64,000 bases of DNA from Lingula anatina (GCF_001039355.2 NW_019774069.1:498346-562345); one strand, 5' to 3'; positions 1-12,365 are shown, counted from the stretch's first letter. Program-made: numbers and translations. The notes: a model not told the origin generated them from the letters alone.

Positions 1-608
1 CATTATCTTGATGTCCATGTTGCCTATGGAACTTTATTAAAATTTGGTGGTGATTATGCCATTACGTAAACATCATAATTTTGCATCAAATTTGACCAAA
101 ACTATATTGTGTGCAAGCATCATTATTGTTTGTGTCTATACATTTGGCAGCTTTTTTGCCTTGTTTATAACTTCAACTATCTAGATCTCCTATTTGACAA
201 GAATGTCTTACTTGTGTTAATTTCCCTCTTGTAGAAATACTCTTCAATTCAAATTGTTACTGTTTTAACAGATAAATATATATCAGGATTACGTCTTCCC
301 AGTTTCCCTTCAGATGTTTTTTTCCTTAGTTAATAATAAGAAATTATATTTTCAAATTTAACTTTTCCTTCCTTCAAAGCAAGGAAGCTAAAGTAGGTGG
401 TGCAATCACTAAATAATTAGGTGTGATTATATCAAAACAGATAATGCTGAACTTTATTAAAAAGGTTACCCCAAAACATACTATGTGTGTCATTTACACA
501 TGCATGAAATCATGTTTTCAAATTTGAAAAGTATTTAAGCTAACTTTAAAAATAATTTACCATACAGATCAAAATATTTTAAGAGAAAAATACATTGAGC
601 TTTACATA
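1..608. other. AT-rich flank, nothing recognised
   Basis: No open frame with protein-like composition, no splice-bounded exon and no repeat structure were seen here. It lies beyond the 3' end of the SH2 adaptor gene. Confidence 0.5.
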
Positions 609-613
609 ACAGT

Positions 614-1058
614 CAGGGTTCATACAGCCCTGCACCTTGAATCCAGTTTGTGGCATTGAAAAGTACTTGAAAGTGCTTATTATCCTTGAAAAGGACTTTA
701 CTCCATTTTTAACCATGAAAAAGTACTCATATTTGTTCAAGAAATTTGTTAAAGAAATTTTCAAACTTTTTGGGGATCTTCTTGTTCTTAACATGCATGT
801 AGAAAATAATTTGCAGGTCAGAATACCCCTTTTGGGCATCATTTGATTTTATTATTTTCATGTTTCATCATTAATGTGTTAAAATACAGTATCTATGAAA
901 TCTTACTTGCCTTTTTTCTTTGGTATGTAGACTAACATATGACAGTACTTTACCCTCATTTGCATTCAATGGTCCTTGAAAAGTACTTCAATAAATGCAT
1001 CAAATTTATTTCCTTGAAGTCCTTCCATTTGTTCTCAGTTGTTCCTGTATGAACCCTG
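614..1058. mobile_element. hAT-like MITE with 5-base target duplication
   Basis: A 445-base non-coding element. Its ends are inverted copies of each other: CAGGGTTCATACAG at the left and CTGTATGAACCCTG at the right. The five bases ACAGT flank both sides (609-613 and 1059-1063), a perfect target-site duplication. The interior repeats variants of CCTTGAAAAGTACTT in both orientations, so the arms fold back beyond the terminal repeat. CAGGG ends with a 5-base duplication fit short-duplication hAT elements, but no transposase is present to prove the superfamily. The 69- and 87-codon frames across it are chance frames. Confidence 0.8.
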
Positions 1059-1063
1059 ACAGT

Positions 1064-1948
1064 TTTAATGCCAATATTAACTTCCAATAAAAATCACATG
1101 TCAAAAGATACATGCTTCCTTAAGTGGCACCGACAATTCAAAAATTTCATCTAGCGGGACTGAATTTTTTTTTTTTTTTTTTAACAAACACTTCGTTGAG
1201 AGTTGATAAACATGCAATATCGTGGGCAATTGTGACACCCATCATGGGTCCAACTTGAAAGAAGGAAGTATTTGTCAGGGTCACTACTCCCACCTGCTTT
1301 CATCTTCAACAGCAGAATCAAAAAGATAACAGCTAGGGGACAATATTTACCCCACTCCCCTTCCACTATTTGACAATCTGGTCTCTTGCCTAGTGAAACT
1401 AGAATTACTTTTGTCTCATTCAATCAACTTTCTATTCTGTAATGTGACCACATCAAGCTCTGATTGATAATAGTGAAAATGTTGGAAGTCGTTGTAAACG
1501 TTTTAAAATCTGCAACTAAGATTTCATTAGAAAATCCTGTTAAGCTCAATTAATTGTAACTACATCTTCAGTTAGGAAGCAGGTCCCTAGGTAGTGAGAG
1601 TTTGTATTTTGATATCAGAACAGCAAATACTACTCACCTGTGTTAACTTGTACAGAAAGTGCTACTTTCACCTAATGCTAATGAACAAAATGTTACAAGC
1701 ATTCTTCTGTTGTCATACCAACCTAGTCAATTACAAACCAGGACCTTTCATCAGTACAGAAATCTTGTCCAAGCTATTACAAACTATGACCTCAAACACC
1801 TCTTACCAACTTCAGGGGAAAACATTTCAAATAAATTCTTTAAAGTTCTGTAGAAAATTGCATCTCCCAGCATGTTGTAGTATTTTAAACAAATGTTTCA
1901 ATGCAGTATCTGCTACTGATCTGAAATTAGTCCTTGCCAAAAAAACTT

Positions 1949-1984
<36 letters not shown>

Positions 1985-2939
1985 TTGATGCTCCATTTTT
2001 AACATAGAAGTGAATAAAAACACTGCTTGTCACATATCTCAAACATTTTAAATACACTGCACTTGGACAACATTTATGACATTTTTATTCAGCATAAGCT
2101 ATATTGCACTTAGAAGGTACCACTGTATGTCAGAATGAGTTGCTATTTGAAATAACAACAATAAATGTTTTTTACTGATATAATTACAAATACATGATAA
2201 AAGGAAGCATCTGATGGTTAAATGGCATTATAACAGGGAAGCAATTTTTAAAGCTGTGTTGGCTGAACTTAATTGCCATCTTTAAATACACTAAGAAAAT
2301 ACCAAAAAAAAAACAATGCTGAATATGTCCTCAGTACTGTCCTGTGGCCTAAATTCTCATTTTTTAAATACAAATTCTTGATAAAGAACCAGGCCTTTTC
2401 ACTTTTAAGTTCTATGCTACAATAATACAGTTCTTTGCTACAGTAATTAAGGGAGTTACAGGTTTATGTAATTAAAAAATAAAAGCATGATACATAACAA
2501 TAACATTTATGTGAACATGAAATCCTCCATAATTTCACACTGATGTCTGAAAGTGTAAGCTTACAAACAATGTCTCATATATACATATATGTAAAATATA
2601 GGAACACAGAACATGCGGAATAGTTGTTTTTGGATTTCTATTAAAAAGGGTCATTGATAAGAGATTGGTATCTAAAACATTCCCAGAAAAATTAAGCATA
2701 CATTTCTTCTCAAATAAACATCTCTTAGAACTCTGTTTGTTTTTAATAGTTCCTGGATACAATTCCTGCACATGTTAAATGCTGAAAAGGAGTGCTTATA
2801 TTTTCTTGGTTTGCTTACCATTAATTGCTATAACTGTTAACAATAATTACCGTTAACACTAACACATAGCAAATGGGTAAATTACTTTCATGTAGAAAAG
2901 TAATTATATATAAAGCACTTAATGACTAACGTAAGTACA
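1064..2939. other. 3' flank or 3' UTR of the SH2 adaptor gene
   Basis: AT-rich DNA downstream, on the minus strand, of the SH2 adaptor stop codon at 3203. I see no exon. It includes a poly-T run near 1165 and an (AAT)n microsatellite. Part may be 3' UTR if the first minus-strand AATAAA at 2940 is not used; another AATAAA complement occurs near 2077. Confidence 0.4.
1954..1983. repeat. (AAT)n microsatellite
   Basis: About ten uninterrupted AAT/ATA triplets. It makes a run of asparagine or leucine in chance frames. Confidence 0.9.
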
Positions 2940-2945
2940 TTTATT
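2940..2945 (-). terminator. Candidate polyadenylation signal, SH2 adaptor gene
   Basis: TTTATT on the plus strand reads AATAAA on the minus strand, about 260 bases past the stop codon at 3203. The distance is ordinary for an animal 3' UTR. AATAAA is common in such AT-rich DNA, so this is only a candidate. Confidence 0.3.
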
Positions 2946-3202
2946 TGAGATCTTCACACATAAAAGGGCTACATAAGCAAATCTATCTTGTAATCAGAGG
3001 AGTAAAGGGCTCTGTTTACCCTTTAGCCTCTCTTTGGTTGTGGTATCACTTTGGGACTAACTTAAATTGGCAAGAGGCTAAACTCCACTTTACACCAGGA
3101 ACAACATTATGTCTAAAAATGCTAAATGCTATGTAAAGCAACATGGTTATCTGAAAACATTTAATGAAAAATCTCAGTCTATTCCCAACTCACGACCAGA
3201 AT

Positions 3203-3386
3203 CTAAAGAACATCCCCAGCCACAGGGTGCAAAAGGCACATATGTTCTGCCCCCTTAATAGTCAGTTTATTCAAGGTATAGTGGTTGACCATTCCTGGGA
3301 TGGTCTCATAGGGCTGACTGAACTGACCAAGGACATAACCTCCATCTTTGCGTGTGATCTTCATATGCATGTATCCACATTTACCT
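3203..3386 (-). CDS. SH2 adaptor exon 7 (C-terminal half of SH2, stop)
   Basis: Acceptor TTTTTTTTCAG before AGGTAAATG; stop TAG at 3203-3205. Encodes GYMHMKITRKDGGYVLGQ, then PGMVNHYTLNKLTIKGAEHM and LLHPVAGDVL, closely following the end of vertebrate SHB-family SH2 domains. The domain ends the protein, as in the whole family. Confidence 0.93.
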
Positions 3387-6300
3387 CTGAAAAAAAATTT
3401 TTGAGAATGGTAAAATATTTTTATAAAAAAAAGTGGTTATTGAAGAACATATCTATTTTATAAAAAGTTACAAAACTCAAAAATACAAATGATTTCACAC
3501 AGATAATGATGCCATCATACAGGAAAATTTATGGTTTGTGTTGTGCATAATCTTAGGGCTCATTCCCAATGAAACTACTGTTCCATGTAGAGTAATAGAT
3601 TAACACTCCCACCCCTGGCATTGAGTAGAATACAGAAAAGCTGGTGATTTTAACAGTATGTTGAGAACAATAGGAGGTATGATAATCTGATTCATTCAGC
3701 AAGTCCCTGCAGAGTTGGATTGGTCTACTTAAAACATTAGTTTTATTGAGAATGGGCCCTTACACCTTATTATGGCAAAAATCATTTTGGTAAAAATTTT
3801 AATAATTTTCCCTTTATCAACAAAGTATTGATTTCCCTATTAAAATTTTTTGATAAAAAATCCAATCTAAAAACCAGTTTCAATGTTCTAATTTTTACCT
3901 TAAGGAGTTTAACTAACCAGATCCCATGTACATAGTGAGACTAAATTTTTAAAACTTAAAATTAAAATTTTAAAAACTTTAAAATTTTAAAACTTAAAAT
4001 TTCCAGTAAAATCTAGTAATTTCCCGGAAATTCAAAATTTTTTATTGTATTAACCTCAACACTTGTTGCATGCCTTTAACAACAGCTATCAAAGCAAAAG
4101 TTAAAATCACAATTGATAATAATATAAAGGCAACATTGACAGCAGAAAACAAATAAAATCACCTAGTGATCAAAAGATATTAACAAACCTTAGTGATAAA
4201 GAGTAATCTTCTTTATTACTCTCACTCATTCGTACCAAAAAACTTCCCTCTTTGTGTACACGGAGCAAGTTCTCTGCTTCTGTGCGACTAATAGAGCCAT
4301 GATACCATCTAGTTTGGAAAATAAAACAAGGAAATCAATGACACATTATAATATTTTTAAACAATCTAATTGCACTATTCCTTTTTCTACTTATAAAAAA
4401 AAAGGCACTCTGAATCAACAGTACAAAAAATACCTTAAAAAATTTATTATAATTATTTATCTAATTTGCAAAGCCGGCAAATATACAAATACTTAACAGC
4501 AAAAAATCATAGCAATGATATTTACATTAAAAAATAATAAAAAATTGGAACTTATATAAAAATGATTGTGCTGATTTTGGAAATAAACCTTTTTTGCAAA
4601 ACAAAGTTACTCAGCAAATTTGAAGTAAAATGCAAATATTGCAAAAATGCATCCAAAAAACAAAAAAAAAATAGTGGAAAAATAAGACCTTTGCCAATTT
4701 CTGAAAGGAACCTTTTTCACCAAACAAAGCCAGTGTGTGCATGTAAAAATGTAGAACAATGGAATGTCCATGTTAACAGGCGAAAGAGACTGAACACTAA
4801 AGGATTAGATACCGAGTCAAGAATACATCCGTAGACAGACAACAGAATTCTACTAGTATGTTCCTTAATCTCACTTCATGCAGGGGCACAGAGATGGGGG
4901 GATTACTATGACACATTGGCTACTGACAGTTTACATTTATATATTTCAACAAGGACAAATGAAATTAGTTATGTGCACTATAATCAATTATCTAAGGTAC
5001 CTTACAACACATACAAATGTTGTAATTCTTAGCACACATACAACACCAGTCCCATTATTTTAGAGCCATACCTTGTATATTCTTTACTCACAACTACTAG
5101 TAGGTCTTAGATTAACATACTGTCATTTTAAATATTTTGCCCGACTCCTTGCGGTATCAAAGGAAGGGTTTTCTATTTCAACCCACATGTTATTTAAATA
5201 TAAATATTTTTCATGAAAAATACACTTGATCTTTAAGTTGAAATGTACTCTCAAATGGAGAGAAAAAAAAACAAGATTCACAAAAACGTGGGCCCCACTT
5301 ATGTGATAAAGACATCAAGCCCATGTGCAGCCAGACAGAAAACTTCAGTATGGCCAGTAACTGTCACAGCAACTGAACAGGTAACATTTAACTTTGTAAT
5401 TAAAATGGTTTCTGATTATATTTTGAATATTTCCCCTTGGATCAAAAACATCAATTTCAAAATACATATTGATTAAATGTATATAAAGGTCTATAGACAT
5501 TAAGATGTACCCATGGAATCTTGTGACACAGTTGTAGTAAGGCCATAAGCCCCCCACCCCCACCCCCCTCACTCACACACACACACATTTACAAAACTGT
5601 TTACATGCAATACCTTTATTTTACTTACTTTTGACAGACATCCACAGATATCTTTTTTACAGGATGTCTTTAATTTTAGTATTCCAAGTAAGTGAACATA
5701 ATTTCATTTACTTCAATACAAAAAAAACAATATATCCTTACCCTTGGTGTACCAAAGGTATGTCTGGATCTATTCTTTCTCCTAATGTTTCAGTACTGTT
5801 AGACTTCTGCACATTTGGGTGGACAACAGCAACTTTCCCACTACCTGCAAACAAATCATCAAACTATGAAATATTTCTCAACACTATTTTGGGTTTCTCT
5901 AACTCTCTAATCAATCCCACAGAAAATTAGTAAGATGTTTAACAAAAAAGGTCTCCCTGAACCAAGTGTTTTATAATCACACTGTCACACTGGGTCAACT
6001 TGAGAAGTATCCCTCAGACGTAAAACTGTGCTCAGTTGTCTTTTTTTTTTTTTTTTTTTTGTTCTCACATAGATCTATAGTTTATAAAATAGAACTATAC
6101 ATGGTGTTTAACAACCTTGTCAGAACTTTGGTTTTAGGAACTCTTTTATGCACTAACATGCAGTATGGTGAATAATTATATATGGTATGAAGTCACTTAT
6201 ATATGAGTAACTGATTATGTTTCAGGGGCAATACTGACTTTCTATTATGTATGTGCAAGAGGAAAGATAGTTGGCAGTGCACAAGTAATTCAAATGCCTT

Positions 6301-9300
6301 CTTTTCAAAATTATCTGCCAAGATCATTCTCTCTTGCTCTGCTCAGATTCATAACGTATTAATGAAAATATTGATGCTGTACATAGCATTTTTAGTATAA
6401 TTGATTTTAATTTTTTTAAATCAAATTCAATCTCAAGTAACAACAAATTATAAATGAAAAAAATTAGAGGAAGAAATGTTGGAAATATATATTGTTTGCT
6501 ATGTGATTCCCTCGCAACACCAAGTGTTACATGGCATCAGTAGATGTATACATTTGTCACAATTTTAGATAATAAATGGACAGTGGACACATAAATTGTA
6601 AATCTTAATGGCTTTTCCCTTATGCTGCTGAAAATCTGAAATTATTTTAGTATTTTCCATTATGAACTTTTCTCACTATGAAAAACTGTTATTATCATTT
6701 TTTTTTAATACAAAAACAACCGCCATTATGAGCTCGGTAACCAAACATGTTGCTGTTTTGCTTATCTATTAATTATTGTACTTTTTACACCAAGAATGCA
6801 AAACTCATTTAAAATAAAGTCTAAAACATTATAAACTAATACAAAAGATGACCTACCTGCCAACAGCTGTGAAACTGCTGTCCCTTGCTGCTTGGCTTTA
6901 ATGTCCCAGGGGTCTTCATAATCTTCAGTGGGTCTGGTATCAGCATCTGTCAAATGGTTTTGTTCCAAAGGTTCCACCATATCATCTTTCCTTGGCATTG
7001 GACTAGACTCTCTAGAGGCTTTGGGTTTTGGAGGTCGTGCTGAAGTTGGAAGTTAACTTGTTTAGTCAGAAGCTTAAGGTATCAAAAAGTATAAAGATTG
7101 TGTAAGAGATTCCATGCAAAAAAAAAAGAAATCATGCTAACTGTTTCTCTAAGTCTATGTTCGGAGAGATAGCTTTAAACTTGCAAGCTTCACACACATG
7201 CAAACACAATAAAACCCACAAATTCAAAAATCAAATCTTTCACCTGGTTGTGGTGGTGTTCTCCTTCCAGACAATTGTAGTGAGCCAGATGGCTGATTTC
7301 CTCCACATTCAGCACTTTTACCCTCATGCACAACATCAACATCTCCCACTGCCTGTCTGTAGGAATCTCGATTTTTTATACTTTGTATGCGTTGTATAGG
7401 TAAGTGCTCTCTTGCTGAATTTTCTTGAAATTCCTGGTTCACCTCTTGAGAGTAGTTGTAATCTTCATTTCCTGTGTCTTGGTCAAAGACCTCTGGATCA
7501 CATGGCACATCCCCTGTGGCCATTTTGTATGACTTGCGATTTTTAACTGAACCCTGTGAATGCTTTTTTCGAGACATTTCATTTGGTTTGCTACTTGCAA
7601 TATCAGGCTCTTGTTGTGAGAATGTAACTTTACCCTCTTTGTTAGTTTGTTTTTCAAACAAGTCATAAACATGACTTTTTTCTGACACAGCTGCATCTTT
7701 CTTGTCCTCCTTAATCTTAAGTTTGCTTTGGAATTCTTTCTGCCTGCTTTCTAAGTCCCAAGGATCTTCATAATTTGGAAGAGATTGCTGAAATTTTAAT
7801 TGTTTATGATGATTATGAGCATGGGGGATATCATGCTCAGCAGAGGCGGCCCTTGGGAGAGGGTTAGATCTGCCATGCTTGTTTTGTAGCTTGTTCTCAA
7901 ATATATTTTGCTGGGTTGTGAGATCCCAAGGTTCCTCATAATTCTCAGAAGCACCAGTTGTGACACCTTGACCCCTATGATCAGTGACAGTGATGGGGGC
8001 AGGGGAAGGTGGTATGTCAGCACCACTGTCGTATGACATCCCCCTTTGTAACGGCACTTTTCCTGTGTCAGATGCTGAAATCTGACGTGATATTCTGTTC
8101 GACTTTTTTGTATAGTCTATATGCTGTAAACTCCCATCTACTGGATCAGGATTAGCTGGCATATTCTCAAACACTAAGCTTTTCTTTTTGTTATATTCCC
8201 AAGGTTGTTCATAGTCTGCTGCAGGTCTTGGATCAGCCTCAGCTGTCATTACAAATGGCTGTTCTTTGCTCCCTGACACTCGACTTGATAAAACCGGATG
8301 TGGATGCGGAGCTTCCACAGGGGGATGTCCCATTGAAACCAACTTGCACCAAATTTGTTTTAGTCTTGGAAAACTCCCACGGGTCATCATAGTCATTACT
8401 GGGTCGGCCATCATCTAGTGGTGGTTTGGTAGCCTTCCTAGCATGACTTAATGTGGTCTTGTCTCGTAGCACTACAGGTTTTACAGGAATAGGCTTGTCT
8501 CTGGGAATAACCTGCAATTTCAGTCTGTCATACATTTCTTCTTGTTGATCTGTTGCTACTTTAGCAGGGCTAGCTATCACTGGTTGTGTCTTACTGTATA
8601 TGTGACCCTCTGATGTTAAATGTTGCCCAAGGGCATCTGTGGGACTGGCAAACTCATAAGGTAGGTCATATTCCTCTTCACTGACATCTCCATCTGGGAA
8701 GACTATAACATAAAATAACTGCTTACAAATTGAATTATAAGAAAATCTGTTTCAGACAAAATTTCCTTAATGGAAAATTAACAGGGACCTTGGGGTGTGT
8801 TCACAATGAAACTATCCTACTACTTAGTTTGAACTAATTCTGCAGGGACTCTCACTGAATGCAATCAGATTAACATCTCTCTTGTTTTTTGGACATACTC
8901 ATATGATCACCAACTTTTTGTATTCTACTCAACAGTTGAAGTAGGCATGGTTATCTGTTAAATTAAATCTGACTGCATTTAGCAAGAGTATCCGCGGAAT
9001 CAGTACAATAGTTTAAGTGATAATTCACTATCGAGAACACAGTTAAATTTCATTTTGTTTATGTCTTACAAACTATTTATAGAGCAGACAATTTTTATGC
9101 TATATCAAAGATCTCTTCCACATATATGTACCTCTGATAGGTCTGTGAGTACCATAAGGTTCTGTGTACAGGTCTGTGTCTAACATTTCTTGTAGTGTAT
9201 CAGCTTCCTCTGGACCTTCCTCCCCTTCTCTGGTGTCTATTACATCACTATAGGCACCATCCATAGGGGGATCCTGGGTTGCAATATAAGTTTCATTCTT

Positions 9301-11092
9301 AAGCAACAAATAAAATTTACATCAACCTGTATTACATCTTGTTTCTATAGTATATATATGTGAGGGGGGAGGGGTGTAAAAGAAAGGCAGATAAAAAAAT
9401 AGGTAAAAGAATCTGCCTTTCAATACAGGGGTTTTCCCAGGATTTGGCATACAGAGATGTGAATCTTTAATTTGGTCATTGATTACTGGGAGTCCATCCC
9501 AAGCAAGCTCAACCAACCAACCCAAAAATTTTATAAGCCTTTCAGCTGTCTTTGGAAATTCAGGCCATCTCTTGAGGCTAATGGCTGTCCAAATGATGGC
9601 TTGATGGCTACCTGGGGAAAGCTCTGTTTCAATACAAAAGCACCCCTCTCTGCTGTCAAATAAGAAGTGGATTACATATATAAAAATATCCACTAAATGA
9701 GTAGTGTTTCCTAAATGATGCCCCATCTAAAATGTTAAAAATGAATATATTCAAGCAGCAGCTTAACCATACTTAGCGTTATTCTTAATATGCTTTGAAC
9801 TCCAATCATACAATTTCACTTATATTTATAAATAAATATATAAATGTCTGACCACCTTGGAACACCTAAAGCAGATGCTGGAAGTTGTTTTAAGAGGTGT
9901 TTTCACATCTCAAATTTGTGCCAATTTATGATTTAAATGATGTCAAAGTACACTTCTACAATCTCATTTAACTTTCAGGAGTTGGCAAGTATCAAGCGCA
10001 AACCTTACCTCTACGTTTAAATTGGCTCTAAGGTGCATTTTTCTGAAATTGGCCATTTTGGTTGAATATTCTTGGTAATACATTTTTGACATCATTTATG
10101 CATCTTACTTTCAGTCATAAGAATTAGAACTCTCAGCCAATTTATCACTGCCATCTTCCTCCAGTCTGGCCAGCTCAGCTTTAACTAACACTTAGTATGT
10201 TTAATACACCCATCCACAGTAACATTTTGTAGAAATTGGAATAGCATTATTACTACCGAAGCCAAAGAAAATTAGACATATGAAAGTTCTGTCTCAACCC
10301 AGTGTTGCATCTGGGTATGGATGTCTTAGAACACCTACCTACACATACTGAGTAAATATGGCATCTTTCACGGCATATATTGAGCAATCGATAAGTAAAA
10401 AAGAGAAATATTCATTTTAATTATTTATACAGGTAATCCTAACTAGATTTCAAGGGATGTTTGTCGTAATCTTGCACCCTTAGGGGAGCAGCATGCTTCA
10501 AAATGATGGACAAACGTGTTTGTAGTGCCCAGGCCCAGAGGCAACACTGTAACCCTTTGTGGAATTACCTAGTAGTGGTTGGGATGTTTTTCGAAGAATA
10601 CCTGTGGGGTAGGAAGAGAAAGAAAGTGGAAGAGGTGAGGGGAGTTATGTGTATGTTCCAAACTAGGAAATCGTATTTACTGACCTGTGCTTGTACTTGT
10701 TCTCTGGAATCATCAACACATTTTAGTGACCCCTTAGATCCATAACTGTCTGTGCTCGACAGACTCATACTTGAAGCATTACACAAAGTTTTTTCTGTTG
10801 CCGCGATTGCCATAACATTGTCTTTCTGTGCCCTTTTCTTCCCTTGCCTATCTTTGTCTTTTTCCTTTCGTTTTGACTTTGGGGATACAGTATGACCGAA
10901 TGTTGTCAAAACAGGAGGTGAGTTTTGTAGCGAGCTTTGGTCCGATAGAAAGGTGTCTGAATCCGAGCCTTGATATTCATAGCTAAGCGAAACTGGTGAT
11001 CCTCTCTGTGGTATAATTATATCAGCCCTTGGTGGAGGATATGTGTTCTTTTTACCTCCACCAAACCCTAAATGTTTCAGTAGTCTCGACAT
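3203..11092 (-). CDS. SHB-family SH2 adaptor protein, seven exons
   Basis: Gene span; the exons are listed separately. The joined reading frame gives about 873 residues from the ATG at 11092, or about 925 from the in-frame ATG at 11248. The C-terminal 100 residues are an SH2 domain with WYHGSISR at its start, the phosphotyrosine-binding arginine in GSFLVR, and the family ending GAEHMCLLHPV. Upstream are repeated YxxPW motifs, one in the form RPAADYEQPWEY that matches the DEYDQPWEW signature of SHB, SHD, SHE and SHF, plus proline-rich stretches. Family members are cytoplasmic adaptors without catalytic activity that link receptor tyrosine kinases to downstream signalling. Which vertebrate paralogue it matches best cannot be told here; an invertebrate is likely to have one pre-duplication gene. 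Exon phases 0,1,1,1,2,2 agree at every junction. Oddity: one surplus base in exon 3. Confidence 0.88.
3556..3759. mobile_element. Harbinger-type MITE, TTA duplication
   Basis: A 204-base element in SH2 adaptor intron 6. The ends are inverted: GGGCTCATTCCCAATGAAAC left, and a right end whose complement begins GGGCCCATTCTCAATAAAAC. TTA flanks both sides (3553-3555 and 3760-3762), the TWA-type 3-base duplication of PIF/Harbinger elements. Its interior shares the ATTGAGTAGAATACA segment, in reverse, with the MITE at 8792-9040. Confidence 0.8.
4189..4308 (-). CDS. SH2 adaptor exon 6 (N-terminal half of SH2)
   Basis: Acceptor CAAACTAG before ATGGTATCATGG; donor CTAAG before GTTTGT (phase 2). Encodes WYHGSISRTEAENLL and GSFLVRMSES, including the invariant FLVR arginine that contacts phosphotyrosine. 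It ends in YSLSL, the central beta strand. Confidence 0.92.
5742..5844 (-). CDS. SH2 adaptor exon 5 (linker to SH2)
   Basis: Short 103-base exon with acceptor GTTTGCAG before GTAGTGGG and donor CAAGG before GTAAGG (phase 2). It encodes a linker ending DPDIPLVHQ, which leads directly into the tryptophan that opens the SH2 domain. Too short to stand out as an open frame; identified by family sequence and by phase match on both sides. Confidence 0.85.
6857..7039 (-). CDS. SH2 adaptor exon 4
   Basis: Acceptor AACTTCAG before CACGACCTCC; donor GGCAG before GTAGGT (phase 1). It begins RPPKPKAS, which joins the TPPQP end of exon 3 into a proline-rich, SH3-ligand-like stretch. It ends with TRPTEDYEDPWDIK, the fifth YxxPW copy (Tyr codon near 6919). 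Confidence 0.87.
7244..8702 (-). CDS. SH2 adaptor exon 3, frameshifted
   Basis: Large internal exon with acceptor TTATAG before TCTTCCCAG and donor CCAG before GTGAAA (phase 1). It encodes YDLP and four tandem-like units, YDDPWEF (near 8390), YEQPWEY (near 8212), YEEPWDL (near 7939) and YEDPWDL (near 7771), spaced by charged, low-complexity linkers. The family-type motif near 8390 reads in one frame and all later motifs read in another. The exon length of 1459 also exceeds the phase-consistent value by exactly one base. The switch must lie between about 8290 and 8365. Dropping one G in the GTTGGTTTC stretch (minus strand) would restore a smooth frame. An assembly error is the simplest cause; a very short intron or a true allele are alternatives. 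Confidence 0.85.
8792..9040. mobile_element. Degraded Harbinger-type MITE
   Basis: An imperfect inverted repeat of about 250 bases in SH2 adaptor intron 2, starting GGGGTGTGTTCACAATGAAA. The arms pair through CTGCAGGGACTCTCACTGAATG on the left and its diverged complement near 8975-9000. The same family as 3556-3759 and as the host element at 49040-51942, in which the same CTGAATG arm and spacing recur. The target duplication is no longer recognisable. Confidence 0.65.
9132..9297 (-). CDS. SH2 adaptor exon 2
   Basis: Acceptor TTGCTTAAG precedes AATGAAACT (phase 0); donor AGAG followed by GTACAT (phase 1). It encodes 55 residues plus one base, acidic, ending in DLYTEPYGTHRPIR. YTEP is the first YxxP motif of the protein. 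The phases join both neighbours exactly. Confidence 0.85.
10685..11092 (-). CDS. SH2 adaptor exon 1 (N-terminus)
   Basis: Starts MSRLLKHLGFGGGKK, a short hydrophobic/glycine-rich N-terminus like the MAKWLRDYLSFGG start of SHD-type proteins; for that reason I prefer the ATG at 11092. The same frame is open to ATGs at 11242 and 11248, which would add 52 residues. A run of TATATATA at about 11262-11271 could be a promoter element and would leave the 11092 ATG with a 5' UTR. The middle is a basic KRKEKDKDRQGKKR stretch and the end is serine-rich. The donor follows a CAG codon (CAG then GTCAGT), phase 0. Confidence 0.8.
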
Positions 11093-12322
11093 TTTCTCAC
11101 TTCCGGAAGCACTTCCTATTAAACTATCCCGCAGAAACTGTATTGCTCTTCTCTCATTAAAGGAAAAAGGCTTCAAATGGACACGGCTGTATAATGAGCG
11201 AGCCTTTGAAGTTTTCCCCAAAACGACAGTATAATGTGACATATCCATATATATATATCAGAAACTTTGACGTTGAGATAATATCGAATTTATAACTACT
11301 TTGCTAAATTCAGTTCAAATAAAAGCCGAAATGTTGACAGCTAGGAGAAATCACTTGTCATTACGCCTTAGAATGTAGGCCTACTTTTGTGCTTTAGAAC
11401 AAGTATGCTGGTTCAGTCGCACACTTGATGTCATGATAATGCAAAATAACAAGTAAGTGGTTGAAAATTGAAAAAGGAAAAATTACATAGAGTATACGTG
11501 TGCCAGAAACCAAAATACCTAAATTGTCAAAATTACTCCTAATTTTCACTTTTTGAAAAGACCCCCTCCCTCTTTTTAAGTAGGCCTAACCTCTCATTTT
11601 AAACACCCCCTAATAACTGTGTCACTTTTCAGTGGAATTATCTGGATTGCCAGAAATTCACCAAAAACAGATCGAATGCAAACGGAATTCTGTCCTAAAA
11701 GGTATCCTATCCAAACCAAATTTTCTTCAAGAAAAAATTATCCTACTCATCAATCATTGTTGTAACCATCCTGCATTTGGATAAGATGTAGGCCCTATTA
11801 TACCGTTTTAATTAAACAATTTTGATTTTAATGACCGCCCTGTCACTTAGCCTGTCATTTATCTACCTGCACTATAGCAAAAAAACAAAAAAAAATGACA
11901 TCAGGTAGCCTACTTTTATTGGGAGGGATTTATCGCTTTTATGGCCCGAGTGATAAAAGAGGTAGAAAATATGACTTTCCAGCAAAAAGGCCTACTGCCT
12001 CTTTCCCATCCTGTTTATAATAATAAGAATAAGGATAATAAACGCAAAACACGTTTTACTACGATATGCCACCAGGCGCATCACTTTTTATGGTATTTTA
12101 GGAGACCTTCAAAAGGCTTCACCATCCCGGTTTTATAACATTTTGTTTATATTTTGTTGTTCTAGTCTGCAGTGATCGGAAATTCAATTTGAAGGCTGAC
12201 AAAAATTATTTAGGGACACGAAATATTCCACGAAACGGATTGTAATCGCCTCTTGATACTTTTCCCTATGTATAGGCCTACAGTGTCATTTTCACCCTTT
12301 GATTCCTTCATGTGCCCAAATC

Positions 12323-12326
12323 TAAT

Positions 12327-12365
<39 letters not shown>

